Shown here one piece after another: positions 10,028 to 19,501 of a DNA stretch of 64,000 nt. The notes beneath the pieces were generated by a model, which had not been told where the DNA came from, did not search any database, and saw only the letters and a program-made list of their open reading frames with translations. The position numbers and the translations under genes are program-made. Origin of the DNA: Nitratireductor sp. GISD-1A_MAKvit (GTDB taxonomy: Bacteria > Pseudomonadota > Alphaproteobacteria > Rhizobiales > Rhizobiaceae); contig NZ_CP161920.1 of the NCBI RefSeq assembly GCF_040819555.1, positions 385,501 through 449,500 of the forward strand, written 5' to 3'. Positions within the stretch are counted from its first letter, which is position 1, and each line of letters starts with the position of its first letter.

Positions 10028-10099
10028 ATGCGTGGAGCAGCACGGAGTCAGGTCTGGCGTCTGCCGGCCCTTCGCCATGGCTCCGGGCGTTCGTCGCTT

Positions 10100-10123
10100 A
10101 AAAAGCCAAATCGTTGGCTTTTT
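10100..10123. terminator. Bidirectional terminator-like hairpin between argG and the lytic transglycosylase
   Basis: A perfect 10-bp inverted repeat (AAAAAGCCAA, 4-nt loop, TTGGCTTTTT) lies between two converging genes. Both strands end in a T run, so it can serve the minus-strand transglycosylase as well as back up the argG terminator. Confidence 0.75.
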
Positions 10124-10144
10124 GCCCGCTAGGCGGGACGCTCC

Positions 10145-10960
10145 TCACCCATCGATTTCCTTGGCCATGATGGCGATGGCCTTCTGGTAAACACCGGCTG
10201 CATTCCAGCCCTGAATGGCGCGGAAGTTTGGCTGTCCCGGCTGATAGCCCGCGCCTCTGCGCCAGCCATGGGCGCGCAGGAAGTTTGCGGTTGAAGCGAG
10301 GGCATCGGCTCTGGACCGGATCATGTCGACACGGCCATTGCCGTCTCCGTCGACACCGTATTTGAGGGCATTTCCGGGCAGGAACTGCGTCTGACCGATC
10401 TCACCGTGCGCTGCGCCCTTTGCATTGGGGTTCAGCATGCCGCGATCCACCATCGTCAGCGCACCGTAGAGATGACCGGTGAAGAACTCCGAACGGCGGC
10501 AGTCATAGGCGAGCGTGGCCACCGCGGAGACGATGTTCTGATTGCCGAGGAAACCGCCGAACCCCGTTTCCATGCCCCAGATGGCGATCAGTGGGCCGGC
10601 CGGGACGCCGTAGCGCTTTTCGATATTGGCGAAGAGACGCGCATATTTCTTCTTCATGCTCTTGCCGCGTGAGACAATCGCGTTGGAGCCGCGTTTCTGC
10701 ATGAAGGATTTGAGCGAAAGCTTGAAGCTCTTCTGGCCACGGTCGGCTGCGATGGTCTTTTTGGCATAGCGGGTGTTGGCCAACGCGTTTAACCCGCGCT
10801 TTCCGATCCCGCGTGCAGCGGCTTCCTTGCTGAACTGCGCCTTCCAGGCTTCAAACCCTCCGGCATTGTTGCCGCATTGCGCGGCTGAAGCGTTTCCCGC
10901 GATAAGAAGTGGCGCGCAAATTGCAGCAGCCAGTACCGCTGCACGTCCCCCGAAAGCCAT
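10145..10960 (-). CDS. Secreted lytic murein transglycosylase, MltB family
   Basis: A 271-residue protein with a Sec signal peptide of about 26 residues ending in ASA-AQ. The catalytic glutamate is probably E131 in IWGMETGFGG. Later motifs (GEIGQTQFLPGNALKYGVDGDG, then NFLRAHGWRRGAGY) are typical of family 3 transglycosylases. It cleaves peptidoglycan glycan strands with 1,6-anhydro ring formation in the periplasm. The ATG at 10960 has an AAGGAGAG ribosome-binding site; a longer frame to 11035 lacks one. Unlike E. coli MltB I see no lipobox cysteine at the cleavage site, so it should be soluble. Confidence 0.88.
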   Translation of the reverse strand: MAFGGRAAVLAAAICAPLLIAGNASAAQCGNNAGGFEAWKAQFSKEAAARGIGKRGLNALANTRYAKKTIAADRGQKSFKLSLKSFMQKRGSNAIVSRGKSMKKKYARLFANIEKRYGVPAGPLIAIWGMETGFGGFLGNQNIVSAVATLAYDCRRSEFFTGHLYGALTMVDRGMLNPNAKGAAHGEIGQTQFLPGNALKYGVDGDGNGRVDMIRSRADALASTANFLRAHGWRRGAGYQPGQPNFRAIQGWNAAGVYQKAIAIMAKEIDG

Positions 10961-11257
10961 GTTGCTCTCCTTAAGATAAAGATGGCCAGATAATGTGCTG
11001 CTGCCAGCGATTGCACAACATGTCTGCGGCTGCAAGCGGCGTGTTTTTTGGCAGATCGGTCATTACAGAACCCTTAAAGGGGCGATCATTGCCGCTTTTC
11101 CATCGATATCCGGCAAAACGCGGGGTTGGTGGCCAACCCAATGGCGACAGTGAAGCAGCGCGCGATGCTGCCTGCCCGGAAGGGCCCGGGATGTGCGTGC
11201 AGTTGCGCAGGGTAAGCATTGCTATATAATTAGCCGGCTATTAAATAGGAGTTTGAA

Positions 11258-11599
11258 ATGATACTGAAAACGATACTCTCACTTGCCTATACGATTGCGC
11301 TGCCCGGCTATGGCACTTTTGTAAGCGCCGCCCAGGCGGGTGTTATTCATGGCCCGATGGTTGTAGCCCCCGAGCCGGCCGGCGACCTGCTGATCGATCT
11401 GGACGACAGTCTCCGATCGAGTTCAGAGCGATTGTACAGCGATCGTTTTCGCAACTATGCGTCTGGTTCCGAAAGCCTCTACATCGGTTGGGGAACACTC
11501 GGCAGAGAATTGCTCCGGCACGGCAGTATTTGCCAGTGGACGGATTTCCCGATCTTCAGTTGGTGCACCGGCTACGGGCAACGACACGGCGTGAGCTAA
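11258..11599 (+). CDS. Small secreted protein of unknown function
   Basis: A 113-residue frame with TAGGAG placed 7 bp before its ATG and an N-terminal hydrophobic segment that could be a signal peptide with cleavage near AQA-G at residue 27. The mature part is short, polar and contains two cysteines close to the C-terminus (ICQWTDFPIFSWCTG) that could form a disulfide. I do not recognise the family. It stands alone between the lytic transglycosylase and ffh. Its codon use is less GC-biased than its neighbours, which could mean a young or transferred gene. Confidence 0.5.
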   Translation: MILKTILSLAYTIALPGYGTFVSAAQAGVIHGPMVVAPEPAGDLLIDLDDSLRSSSERLYSDRFRNYASGSESLYIGWGTLGRELLRHGSICQWTDFPIFSWCTGYGQRHGVS

Positions 11600-11918
11600 A
11601 ACGACGTCAGCTAAACCGGAAAGATCAAGTGATCGCCTTCTTATGCGTGAAACTGGTCAGGCGGGGCTGGGAAAAGGCGGCTTCCGCTTGACTCTTCTTC
11701 GCAATTCCTGTCTACAGACGCGAAATCTCCGCGACGAGTAACAACTCCGAGCAGCCGACCAGGGCGCGTTTTATTGGCAAACGATGATCCTGGAGGTCAA
11801 CATCCGGCAGCGCGATGCGCCCCCGGGTGCGTTTCGGCTTTGCACGATGTTTGAAGCTCTGACGCGGATGCATTACCTCTCGCATGAACACGAATGATGC
11901 GAGACATGAGGAACGCGG
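11600..11918. other. Intergenic region upstream of ffh
   Basis: This 319-bp gap holds no convincing gene. The only recognisable structure is a perfect 8-bp inverted repeat TCTCGCAT / ATGCGAGA at 11878-11885 and 11897-11904, just before the ffh start, which could form a hairpin in the leader of the ffh message. The promoter of the ffh-rpsP operon should lie here. Confidence 0.4.
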
Positions 11919-13490
11919 ATGTTTGAATCGCTTCAGGAACGCCTTGGTTCCATCCTGAATGGCCTGACGGGCCGCGGTGCGCTGTCGGAGGCGGATGTCT
12001 CTGCAGCACTGCGCGAGGTGCGTCGTGCGCTGATCGAGGCGGATGTGGCGCTCGATGTGGTGCGTTCCTTCACGGATCGCGTGCGCGAAAAGGCTGTCGG
12101 CGCCGAAGTCCTCAAGTCGATCAAGCCCGGTCAGATGGTCGTCAAGATCGTCCACGACGAGCTCATCGAGATGCTGGGCACCGAGGGCGAGACGATCGAC
12201 CTCAACGCGCCAGCGCCCGTTGTCATCATGATGGTCGGTCTGCAGGGGTCCGGTAAAACCACCACGACCGGCAAGATCGCCAAGCGCCTGACCGAAAAGC
12301 AGGGCAAGAAGGTGCTGATGGCGTCGCTCGACACGCGCCGCCCCGCCGCCCAGGAACAGCTCAAGCAGATCGGCGAGCAGACCGGCGTCGCCACGCTGCC
12401 GATTATCGCTGGACAGACGCCGGTCGAGATCGCCAAGCGCGCCACGCAGGCCGCGAAACTTGGCGGACACGATGTCGTGATTCTCGACACCGCCGGCCGT
12501 ACGCATATCGACGAGCCGCTGATGGTCGAGATGGCCGACATCAAGAGCGCGTCGAACCCACACGAAATCCTGCTTGTGGCCGACTCGCTCACCGGTCAGG
12601 ATGCCGTCAATCTCGCCAACAACTTCAATGACCGTGTCGGCATCACCGGCCTCGTTCTGACCCGTATGGACGGTGACGGGCGTGGTGGTGCGGCGCTTTC
12701 CATGCGTGCGGTCACCGGCAAGCCGATCAAGCTGATCGGTGTTGGCGAAAAGATGGATGCGCTCGAGGAGTTCTATCCGAAGCGCATCGCCGACCGCATT
12801 CTGGGCATGGGCGATATCGTTTCGCTGGTCGAGAAAGCCTCCGAGACCATCGACGCGGAAAAGGCCGCGGCGATGGCCAAGAAGATGCAGGCCGGCAAGT
12901 TCGACCTGAACGACCTCGCCGAGCAGCTGCGTCAGATGCAGAACATGGGTGGCATGGGCGGCATCATGGGAATGATGCCCGGCATGGGCAAGATGAAGGA
13001 CCAGATGGCTGCCGCCGGTCTCGATGACAAGATGTTCGGTCGCCAGATCGCCATTATCCAGTCGATGACCCCGAAAGAGCGTTCCAATCCGGAACTGCTC
13101 AAGCACAGCCGCAAGAAGCGGATTGCAGCCGGTTCGGGCACGGATTCCGCGCAGATCAACAAGCTCCTGAAAATGCATCGCCAGATGGCCGACATGATGA
13201 AGGCCATGGGCGGCAAGGGTCGCAAGGGCGGCATGATGCGTGGCCTGATGGGCGGCATGGCGCAGAAGATGGGGCTCGGTGGCATGCCGGGTGGCATGGG
13301 CGGCGGCATGCCAGACCTTTCGAAGATGGATCCCAAGCAGCTTGAAGCTTTGCAGAAGCAGGCTGAAGCCGCAGGCCTTGGCGGTGGTCTGCCCAAGGGC
13401 GGTCTTCCAAAAGGTTTGCCGGGAATGCCGGGCGGTGGTGGCTTGCCGGGTTTACCCGGCGGTCTGCCCGGTCTGCCCAAGAAAAAGTAA
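11919..13490 (+). CDS. ffh: Signal recognition particle protein Ffh (SRP54)
   Basis: A 523-residue GTPase. The N domain is followed by the G1 loop GLQGSGKT at residues 107-114, DTAGR as G3 and TRMDGDGRGG as G4/G5. The methionine-rich M domain, which binds signal peptides and 4.5S RNA, starts near residue 330. The tail after residue 410 is a low-complexity Gly/Met then Gly-Leu-Pro repeat ending in KKK, longer than in E. coli (453 residues). It heads an apparent operon with chorismate mutase, a GNAT protein and rpsP. Confidence 0.96.
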   Translation: MFESLQERLGSILNGLTGRGALSEADVSAALREVRRALIEADVALDVVRSFTDRVREKAVGAEVLKSIKPGQMVVKIVHDELIEMLGTEGETIDLNAPAPVVIMMVGLQGSGKTTTTGKIAKRLTEKQGKKVLMASLDTRRPAAQEQLKQIGEQTGVATLPIIAGQTPVEIAKRATQAAKLGGHDVVILDTAGRTHIDEPLMVEMADIKSASNPHEILLVADSLTGQDAVNLANNFNDRVGITGLVLTRMDGDGRGGAALSMRAVTGKPIKLIGVGEKMDALEEFYPKRIADRILGMGDIVSLVEKASETIDAEKAAAMAKKMQAGKFDLNDLAEQLRQMQNMGGMGGIMGMMPGMGKMKDQMAAAGLDDKMFGRQIAIIQSMTPKERSNPELLKHSRKKRIAAGSGTDSAQINKLLKMHRQMADMMKAMGGKGRKGGMMRGLMGGMAQKMGLGGMPGGMGGGMPDLSKMDPKQLEALQKQAEAAGLGGGLPKGGLPKGLPGMPGGGGLPGLPGGLPGLPKKK

Positions 13491-13499
13491 GGGAATCCG

Positions 13500-13832
13500 A
13501 TGAGCGACAACACGGATCAGGCCAAGGCAAAGCTTCTCGAACTGCGCGCCTCCATCGACAACATCGATGCGGCACTCGTTCACATGCTGGCGGAGCGTTT
13601 CCGTTGTACCAAGGCCGTTGGTCACCTGAAGGCCGTTCACGATCTGCCGCCGGCTGATCCCGCTCGCGAGGAGCGTCAGATTGCGCGCCTGCGCCGGCTT
13701 GCGGACGATGCCAATCTCGATCCGGACTTTGCCGAGACGTTCCTGAACTTCATTATCCGCGAGGTGATCCGTCATCATGAGGCGATTGCCGAAGAGCACG
13801 GCAATGGCTCGGCACGGGGTGAAAAGGTCTGA
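13500..13832 (+). CDS. Chorismate mutase, AroQ type
   Basis: A 110-residue all-helical protein with the AroQ pattern: LRASIDNIDAALVHMLAERF in helix 1, KAVGHLK with the catalytic lysine, and DPAREERQIARLR. It turns chorismate into prephenate for phenylalanine and tyrosine synthesis. It lies 9 bp after ffh and 2 bp before the GNAT gene. A chorismate mutase between ffh and rpsP is known from several rhizobial relatives; it has no metabolic link to ffh that I can see. Confidence 0.88.
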   Translation: MSDNTDQAKAKLLELRASIDNIDAALVHMLAERFRCTKAVGHLKAVHDLPPADPAREERQIARLRRLADDANLDPDFAETFLNFIIREVIRHHEAIAEEHGNGSARGEKV

Positions 13833-13834
13833 GA

Positions 13835-14338
13835 ATGACACCGGTCCTCGAAAGCGAACGCCTGATCTTACGCGGTTGGCAGCGGGAGGATTTTCCCGCT
13901 TATGCGTCCTTCTGCGCAGATCCTGAGCGCACGCTCTATATCGGTGGGCCTAGGAATGACTTCGCAGCATGGAGCGCGTTTTCGTCCATGGCGGGCGAAT
14001 GGGCGCTCAATGGCTATGGCATGTTTGCCCTACAGCCAAAAGGGAGCGACGCCGTGGCAGGCTATGTCGGCCTGTGGCATCCGCCCGCGATCGATGAGCC
14101 AGAGCTTGCCTGGAGCCTCTATGAGGGTTTCGAGGGCAAGGGCTATGCGGTGGAGGCGGCGCGGCGCGTTCAGGTCTGGGCCGCCGAAGACCTGAAACTG
14201 CCGCCGCTCATGAGCTTCGTCCACCCGGACAACCTGGCCTCGCAGGCCGTTGCAAAAAGACTGGGTGCAGAGCCCATGTCTCCCACTGAACTGCGCGGAG
14301 AACCGCGCCTTAGATTCCGGCACATTCTGCCGGCTTGA
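13835..14338 (+). CDS. GNAT-family N-acetyltransferase (RimJ/RimL-like)
   Basis: A 167-residue acetyltransferase. It opens with the RimJ/RimL pattern [20 protein letters not shown], has an acetyl-CoA-binding segment [16 protein letters not shown], and a final helix [15 protein letters not shown]. The substrate is unknown; related proteins acetylate N-termini of ribosomal proteins, and rpsP follows directly, but nothing in the sequence proves such a link. Its start lies 2 bp after the chorismate mutase stop, so the genes are translationally coupled. Confidence 0.85.
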   Translation: MTPVLESERLILRGWQREDFPAYASFCADPERTLYIGGPRNDFAAWSAFSSMAGEWALNGYGMFALQPKGSDAVAGYVGLWHPPAIDEPELAWSLYEGFEGKGYAVEAARRVQVWAAEDLKLPPLMSFVHPDNLASQAVAKRLGAEPMSPTELRGEPRLRFRHILPA

Positions 14339-14363
14339 ACGCCATTATCGAAAGGAACTTCCC

Positions 14364-14774
14364 ATGGCACTGAAAATTCGTCTGGCCCGTGCGGGCTCCA
14401 AGAAGCGCCCCTATTACCACGTCGTTATCGCCGATGTGCGCAGCCCGCGCGATGGCCGCTTCATCGAGAAGGTCGGCTCCTGGAACCCGACGCTGCCCAA
14501 GGATGCCGAGCGCGTTGTCCTGAATGAAGAGCGCATCAAGCATTGGCTCGAAAACGGCGCCCTGCCGACCGACCGCGTCCTGCGCTTCCTCGATCAGGCC
14601 GGCATTGCCAAGCGCCCCGAGCGCAGCAACCCGAACAAGGCGAAGCCCGGCAAGAAGGCACAGGAGCGTCTCGACGCTGCCAAGCAGGCCGAAGAAGACG
14701 CAAAGGCCGCCGCAGCCGAGGCTGAAGCCGCTGCCGCCGAGGCACCGGCTGAAGAGGCTGCTGCAAGCGAATAA
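14364..14774 (+). CDS. rpsP: 30S ribosomal protein S16
   Basis: A 136-residue S16. The conserved core [21 protein letters not shown] is followed by the family body to about residue 85 and then by a Lys- and Ala/Glu-rich tail of about 50 residues, common in alphaproteobacteria. The ATG at 14364 has an AAAGGA ribosome-binding site. The gene is usually followed by rimM, trmD and rplS; here a terminator ends the operon directly, and those genes are not in the window. Confidence 0.96.
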   Translation: MALKIRLARAGSKKRPYYHVVIADVRSPRDGRFIEKVGSWNPTLPKDAERVVLNEERIKHWLENGALPTDRVLRFLDQAGIAKRPERSNPNKAKPGKKAQERLDAAKQAEEDAKAAAAEAEAAAAEAPAEEAAASE

Positions 14775-14797
14775 GCTTTGCCGGCATGTCTATTGAG

Positions 14798-14827
14798 AAT
14801 GGCGGGTCGAAAGGCCCGCCATTTTTG
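14798..14827 (+). terminator. Rho-independent terminator of rpsP
   Basis: A perfect 9-bp stem AATGGCGGG / CCCGCCATT with an 8-nt loop is followed by TTTT. It lies 23 bp after the rpsP stop. Confidence 0.88.
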
Positions 14828-14864
14828 TTTGGGGTGTGGTGCGACGCTATCCGAGATGGTGCTC

Positions 14865-14976
14865 GCCCCTCACCCTTACCCTCTCCCCGCTCGCGGGGAG
14901 AGGGAGGCATCCACGTTGCGGCCATCCTCCTTCTCCCCGTATGCGGGGAGAAGGTGCCGGCAGGCGGATGAGGGGC
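14865..14976. repeat. RIME-like intergenic palindromic element, copy 1
   Basis: A 112-bp element starting GCCCCTCA and ending TGAGGGGC. It holds two hairpins: CCTCTCCCCGC / GCGGGGAGAGG (14880-14903) and CCTTCTCCCC / GGGGAGAAGG (14929-14954). Related copies lie at 43538-43656 and 50542-50652, with a fragment at 16158-16192. Size and double-palindrome layout fit the RIME family known from rhizobia. It has no coding capacity. Confidence 0.8.
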
Positions 14977-15006
14977 CAGCGCCGGCCTCGATACACAAAC
15001 ACGGCG

Positions 15007-15036
15007 CAAAAAAAGCGGACCCGAAGGCCCGCTTTT
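15007..15036 (-). terminator. Rho-independent terminator of asd
   Basis: Read on the minus strand, an AAAAGCGG / CCGCTTTT stem with one internal mismatch is followed by a run of T residues, 30 bp after the asd stop. Confidence 0.8.
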
Positions 15037-15066
15037 CACATTCTTCAATCAAAGAACCGCCTTGTC

Positions 15067-16101
15067 TCAGGCAGCTTCTTTCTTCGGCTGGATCAGGCCC
15101 TTGGCGACCAGAAGCTCGGCGATCTGCACCGTGTTGAGGGCAGCGCCCTTGCGCAGATTGTCGGCCACCACCCAAAGCGCCAGCCCGTTATCGACCGTGG
15201 GGTCTTCACGCAGGCGGCTGATATAGGTGGCGTCCTCGCCAGCGCTCTCATAGGGCGTGATGTAACCGCCATCCTCGCGCTTGTCGATGACCTGGCAGCC
15301 CGGCGCTTCGCGCAGGATCTCGCGTGCCTCATCAGCCGTGATCGGCTTGTCGAATTCGAGGTTCACAGCTTCCGCATGTCCGATGAACACCGGCACACGC
15401 ACGCAGGTGGCCGTGAGCTTGATCTTCGGATCGAGCATTTTCTTGGTTTCGGCCACCATCTTCCACTCTTCCTTGGTAAAGCCGTCATCCATGAAGACGT
15501 CGATGTGAGGAATGCAGTTGAAGGCGATGCGCTTGGTGAATTTCTTCGCCGAGATCGGATCGGCGACGAAAACGGCGCGCGTCTGCTCAAACAGCTCGTC
15601 CATGCCTTCCTTGCCCGAGCCGGAAACCGACTGGTAGGTGGACACGACCACGCGCTTGATGGTCGCTGCCTCATGCAGTGGCTTCAACGCGACCACGAGC
15701 TGCGCGGTGGAGCAGTTCGGATTGGCGATGATGTTCTTCTTGGTGAAACCCTCGATCGCGTCGGCGTTCACTTCCGGAACGATCAGCGGCACATCCGGGT
15801 CGTAGCGCCAGGCCGACGAATTGTCGATCACGACGCAGCCCTGCTTTCCGATCTTCGGCGAATACTCCTTGGAGACCGATCCGCCAGCCGACATCAGGCA
15901 GATGTCCGTGTCGGAAAAGTCGTAGGATTCGAGTGCTTTCACCTTCAGCGTCTTGTCGCCGTAGGAAACCTCGGTGCCGACAGAACGGCGTGAAGCAAGC
16001 GGGACGATCTCGTCTGCCGGGAAGCCGCGCTCTTCGAGGATATTGAGCATTTCGCGGCCGACATTCCCCGTGGCGCCGGCGACAGCTATCTTGAAACCCA
16101 T
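15067..16101 (-). CDS. asd: Aspartate-semialdehyde dehydrogenase
   Basis: A 344-residue enzyme that reduces aspartyl phosphate to aspartate semialdehyde with NADPH, the branch point to lysine, diaminopimelate, threonine and methionine. The dinucleotide-binding GATGNVG motif starts at residue 9 and the catalytic cysteine is C130 in NPNCST. The ribosome-binding site AGGAG lies 11 bp upstream of the ATG. It is the last gene of a minus-strand group leuD-leuB-asd common in the order, though with separate spacing and its own terminator. Confidence 0.96.
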   Translation of the reverse strand: MGFKIAVAGATGNVGREMLNILEERGFPADEIVPLASRRSVGTEVSYGDKTLKVKALESYDFSDTDICLMSAGGSVSKEYSPKIGKQGCVVIDNSSAWRYDPDVPLIVPEVNADAIEGFTKKNIIANPNCSTAQLVVALKPLHEAATIKRVVVSTYQSVSGSGKEGMDELFEQTRAVFVADPISAKKFTKRIAFNCIPHIDVFMDDGFTKEEWKMVAETKKMLDPKIKLTATCVRVPVFIGHAEAVNLEFDKPITADEAREILREAPGCQVIDKREDGGYITPYESAGEDATYISRLREDPTVDNGLALWVVADNLRKGAALNTVQIAELLVAKGLIQPKKEAA

Positions 16102-16424
16102 CTGGTTTGTTACTCCTGTCTCTCTCCGCTTGGCTTTGATTTGAAGGCCTGCATCTGGCAGGCACCTTCTCCCCGGCTGGGCCCGGGGAGAGAACGAGCA
16201 GCCGAGACGTCAGACCGTTTTGGTCGTCGTTTTGGCTGTCGTTTTGGTAAAGCGGAGACCGACGCTGCCGTTCCGGGCATCGTTCAAAAATCTTTGTGCT
16301 GATGGCGCTTCAAGGTGCGCGCGCATGGCAAAAGGGTCTCCGTTTCCGCGGGTTGTTTTACGCTGAATCGGGCGTAAGTCAATGAAAGAGCATGCGCGGC
16401 CGGCAGTGCCGGCCGCAAACGCGA
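16102..16424. other. Intergenic region between leuB and asd with repeat fragment and tandem 12-mers
   Basis: No gene is visible in these 323 bp. A fragment of the RIME-like repeat (GGCACCTTCTCCCCGG and its complement) lies at 16158-16192. Three tandem copies of a 12-bp unit beginning CGTTTTGG lie at 16216-16251. A very stable hairpin near 16396-16416 follows leuB. The asd promoter is probably in the part next to 16101. Confidence 0.5.
16396..16416 (-). terminator. Strong hairpin downstream of leuB, possible terminator
   Basis: A perfect 10-bp stem GCGGCCGGCA / TGCCGGCCGC with a single-base gap starts 9 bp after the leuB stop. On the minus strand only a weak T-rich stretch follows (GCATGCTCTTTC), so termination efficiency is uncertain. 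Confidence 0.45.
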
Positions 16425-17534
16425 TCAGACCAGCGCCTTGTATTTGGCCACAATGGCATCACCCATGGCAGTCGTGCCAACCTCGGTCATGCCGTCGGAC
16501 ATCAGGTCCTTGGTGCGCAGACCGTCATCCAGAACCGCCGCGATGGCCTTCTCCAGTCGGTCTGCTTCTTCAACCATGTTGAAGGAGTAGCGCAGGCACA
16601 TGGCGAAGGAGGCGATCATGGCGATCGGGTTTGCGATGCCCTGGCCGGCGATGTCCGGTGCGGAACCGTGCACAGGCTCATAGAGCGCCTTGCGGTTGCC
16701 GGTTTTTTCGTCTGGTGCGCCCAGCGAAGCCGAAGGCAGCATGCCGAGCGAACCGGTGAGCATGGCAGCAACGTCAGACAGCATGTCGCCGAACAGATTG
16801 TCGGTGACGATGACATCGAATTGCTTGGGCCAGCGCACGAGCTGCATGCCGCCGGCGTCGGCCAGCATGTGGGTCAGCTCGACGTCGGAATATTTTTCCT
16901 TGTGGGTGTTTGCGACAACCTCTTTCCAGAGCACGCCCGACTTCATCACATTGTGCTTTTCCATGGAGCAGACCTTGTTGCTCCGCGTGCGCGCCAGCTC
17001 GAAGGCGACGCCGGAAATGCGCTCGATCTCATAGGTGTCGTAAACCTGGGTGTCGATGCCGCGCTTCTGGCCATTGCCGAGGTCGAGGATTTCCTTGGGT
17101 TCACCGAAATAGACACCGCCCGTCAGCTCACGCACGATCAGGATGTCGAGGCCCTCGACTACCTCGGGCTTGAGAGACGAGGAGGCGGCGAGTGCCGGGT
17201 AGCAGATGGCCGGACGCAGATTGGCAAAAAGCTCCATCTCCTTGCGCAGGCGCAGAAGGCCGGCTTCCGGACGGACCTCATAGGGCACGCCGTCCCATTT
17301 GGGGCCGCCGACCGCACCGAACAACACGGCATCCGCCGCCATGGCCTTGTCCATGTCGGCATCGGAGATTGACTGGCCATGCGCATCATAGGCCGAGCCA
17401 CCCACGAGGCCTTCCTCGGTCTCGAACCCGGCGTTGAAATCGGCGTTCATCATCTCGATGAGTTTCTTGACCTCGGCCATAGCCTCGGGGCCGATGCCGT
17501 CGCCGGGGAGAAGAAGGAGTTTGCGCGTTGCCAT
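16425..17534 (-). CDS. leuB: 3-Isopropylmalate dehydrogenase
   Basis: A 369-residue NAD-dependent decarboxylating dehydrogenase of leucine synthesis. It opens with [16 protein letters not shown], has the substrate-binding arginines in [15 protein letters not shown], and the metal/NAD region [17 protein letters not shown] plus [14 protein letters not shown] near the end. The length matches the family. It lies 180 bp downstream of leuD on the same strand, together providing two of the leucine steps; leuC is not in the window. Confidence 0.97.
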   Translation of the reverse strand: MATRKLLLLPGDGIGPEAMAEVKKLIEMMNADFNAGFETEEGLVGGSAYDAHGQSISDADMDKAMAADAVLFGAVGGPKWDGVPYEVRPEAGLLRLRKEMELFANLRPAICYPALAASSSLKPEVVEGLDILIVRELTGGVYFGEPKEILDLGNGQKRGIDTQVYDTYEIERISGVAFELARTRSNKVCSMEKHNVMKSGVLWKEVVANTHKEKYSDVELTHMLADAGGMQLVRWPKQFDVIVTDNLFGDMLSDVAAMLTGSLGMLPSASLGAPDEKTGNRKALYEPVHGSAPDIAGQGIANPIAMIASFAMCLRYSFNMVEEADRLEKAIAAVLDDGLRTKDLMSDGMTEVGTTAMGDAIVAKYKALV

Positions 17535-17714
17535 GAAAAGCCTCTCGAACTTGGGAATTCGAAGGACTTGCTAATCCGCTCTGCCCGATTGCGCAAGGCT
17601 GATGCCGTACGAAGCGGTACGGCTGGAGCAGAAGATGACGGGGCAAAGTGTGGATCTATGCGATCCAATGCATGGCGGAGTTGAGGCGGCGCTGGCCGCC
17701 TCTGTTATCCCGGC

Positions 17715-18320
17715 TTACGCCCACGGATGGCTTTCCGTGTATTTGTTCTCGAAGGTCTCGATGGCAGGGGCCTTCTCCATGGTGAGACCGATGTCGTCGA
17801 GGCCGTTCAACAGGCAATGCCGCTTGAAGGCATCGATCTCGAACTTCACCACACCGCCGTCGGGGCCGCGGATCTCCTGCTCTTCAAGATCGACCGTCAG
17901 CGTCGCGTTGGAACCACGCTGCGCGTCGTCCATCAGCATGTCCAGCTCTTCCTGGCTCACCTTGATGGGCAGAATGCCGTTCTTGAAGCAGTTGTTGTAG
18001 AAAATGTCGGCGAAGCTGGTGGAAATGACACAGCGAATACCGAAATCGAGCAACGCCCATGGCGCGTGCTCACGGCTCGAGCCGCAGCCGAAATTGTCGC
18101 CGGCGACGAGAATGCTGGCGTTGCGGTAAGCCGGCTTGTTGAGAACGAAATCCGGGTTCTCGGAACCATCCTCGTTAAAACGCATTTCGGCGAAAAGCCC
18201 AGCCCCGAGGCCGGTTCGCTTGATCGTCTTGAGATAGTCCTTCGGGATGATCATGTCGGTGTCGACATTGACGATCGGCATGGGCGCGGCAACGCCCGTC
18301 AGCTTGGTAAACTTGTCCAT
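17715..18320 (-). CDS. leuD: 3-Isopropylmalate dehydratase small subunit
   Basis: A 201-residue LeuD that pairs with the large aconitase-type subunit LeuC to isomerise 2- to 3-isopropylmalate. The family signature [20 protein letters not shown] is present from about residue 73. The partner leuC is not next to it, which is common in this order. The protein has normal length and an intact frame. Confidence 0.96.
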   Translation of the reverse strand: MDKFTKLTGVAAPMPIVNVDTDMIIPKDYLKTIKRTGLGAGLFAEMRFNEDGSENPDFVLNKPAYRNASILVAGDNFGCGSSREHAPWALLDFGIRCVISTSFADIFYNNCFKNGILPIKVSQEELDMLMDDAQRGSNATLTVDLEEQEIRGPDGGVVKFEIDAFKRHCLLNGLDDIGLTMEKAPAIETFENKYTESHPWA

Positions 18321-18598
18321 GAATCCTGGTCCGTTGTCTGCGCGGCCATTTTATCTGCCGCATCTCCATACACAAGCCAACCCCGCAAAGCAAAGCTCTC
18401 TTGGTTTTCGTCCCTCAAGCGCCGGGCGGGAGCATCCGCGCCCCTGGCTTTCGGCGCACAGGCGCTGGCGGCCGGTCGGCCTTGCCACACTGCTGCGCAG
18501 AATGGAAATCTTTCTTCCGTTCGGATTGTGCAGGGAAGTTTTCCCTTGGCCAATCGTCCTGCCTTGCTTCGAATGCAGTCCTGGGCCATGAAACGGGC

Positions 18599-19501
18599 AT
18601 GCATCATCATCCAGTTCAGCTTCGCCGTTCCGTTCTTTACGTGCCTGCCAGCAATGAGAAGGCGCTGGCAAAAAGTGCAACGCTTGGCTGCGATGTGGTG
18701 ATCTACGATCTGGAAGATGCCGTCGGGCCAGATGAGAAACTCGAAGCGCGTGAAAGGCTGCGGGCCTTCCTCAATGGCGGGGATCGTCCGCGCTGCGAGA
18801 TCGTTGTGCGTATCAATGCGCTGTCCAGCGTGTGGGGAACGGAAGATTTTCTGGCCGCGCGGGCTGCAAAGCTGGACGCCATCCTTCTGCCCAAGGTCAA
18901 TGGTCCCCGCGATGTTCTGGATGCGGATGCCGCGCTTGATGAAACCGATGCGCCTCGCGAGCTCAAGCTCTGGGCAATGATCGAGACACCGCGCGCCGTG
19001 CTCAATCTGGGGCCGATTGCAGAGCTCGGGCGTGACCCGGCTGCGCGTCTTTCCTGCCTCGTTGCAGGAACGAACGATCTTGCAAAGGAAAGCGGGGTCG
19101 CCCTGACTGAAGACCGGCGCTATCTGACCCCCTTTCTCTTCCAGCTCGTGATGGCGGCGCGCGCCGGTGGCATCTCGGTGCTTGACGGGGTCTCCAACGA
19201 TTTTCGCGATCTCGATGCATTCGAGAATAGCTGCCGGGAAGCGCTTTCCATGGGCTTCGATGGCAAGACACTCATCCATCCGGCTCAGATCGCACCGGCC
19301 AATGCGGTGTTTGCTCCCTCGGCAGAGGCCATCGAAGAGGCAGAGGCGATCGTGGCGGCGTTTGCCGATCCGGAAAACGCGGGTCGCGGCGTGATTTCCC
19401 TCAACGGACGCATGGTGGAGCGGCTGCATCTGGAAATGGCGCAGACACTGCTTGAACGCGCAAACGCAATCAGAACAAGGGAAAGTGGAGAGACAGTCTG
19501 A
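18599..19501 (+). CDS. HpcH/HpaI aldolase / citrate lyase beta-subunit-like protein (CitE-like)
   Basis: A 300-residue TIM-barrel C-C lyase of the CitE/malyl-CoA lyase group. Motifs: RRSVLYVPASNEKALAKS at the start, DLEDAV with metal-binding acidic residues, KVNGP, and MIETPRAVLNL with the catalytic glutamate. I chose the ATG at 18599; the frame is open upstream but not protein-like. Stand-alone CitE-like proteins act as beta-methylmalyl- or citramalyl-CoA lyases or malyl-CoA thioesterases; which one cannot be told here. Its stop overlaps the next start (TGATG). Confidence 0.85.
   Translation: MHHHPVQLRRSVLYVPASNEKALAKSATLGCDVVIYDLEDAVGPDEKLEARERLRAFLNGGDRPRCEIVVRINALSSVWGTEDFLAARAAKLDAILLPKVNGPRDVLDADAALDETDAPRELKLWAMIETPRAVLNLGPIAELGRDPAARLSCLVAGTNDLAKESGVALTEDRRYLTPFLFQLVMAARAGGISVLDGVSNDFRDLDAFENSCREALSMGFDGKTLIHPAQIAPANAVFAPSAEAIEEAEAIVAAFADPENAGRGVISLNGRMVERLHLEMAQTLLERANAIRTRESGETV

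Noticed and set aside
14865..14976. The palindromic repeats as a CRISPR array
   Set aside because: There are only two hairpins per element, no regular spacers and no cas genes; dispersed copies fit RIME-like elements.
18321..18598. An N-terminal extension of the CitE-like protein back to 18401
   Set aside because: The extra 66 residues are Arg/Cys-rich and not lyase-like; the ATG at 18599 gives the canonical start.
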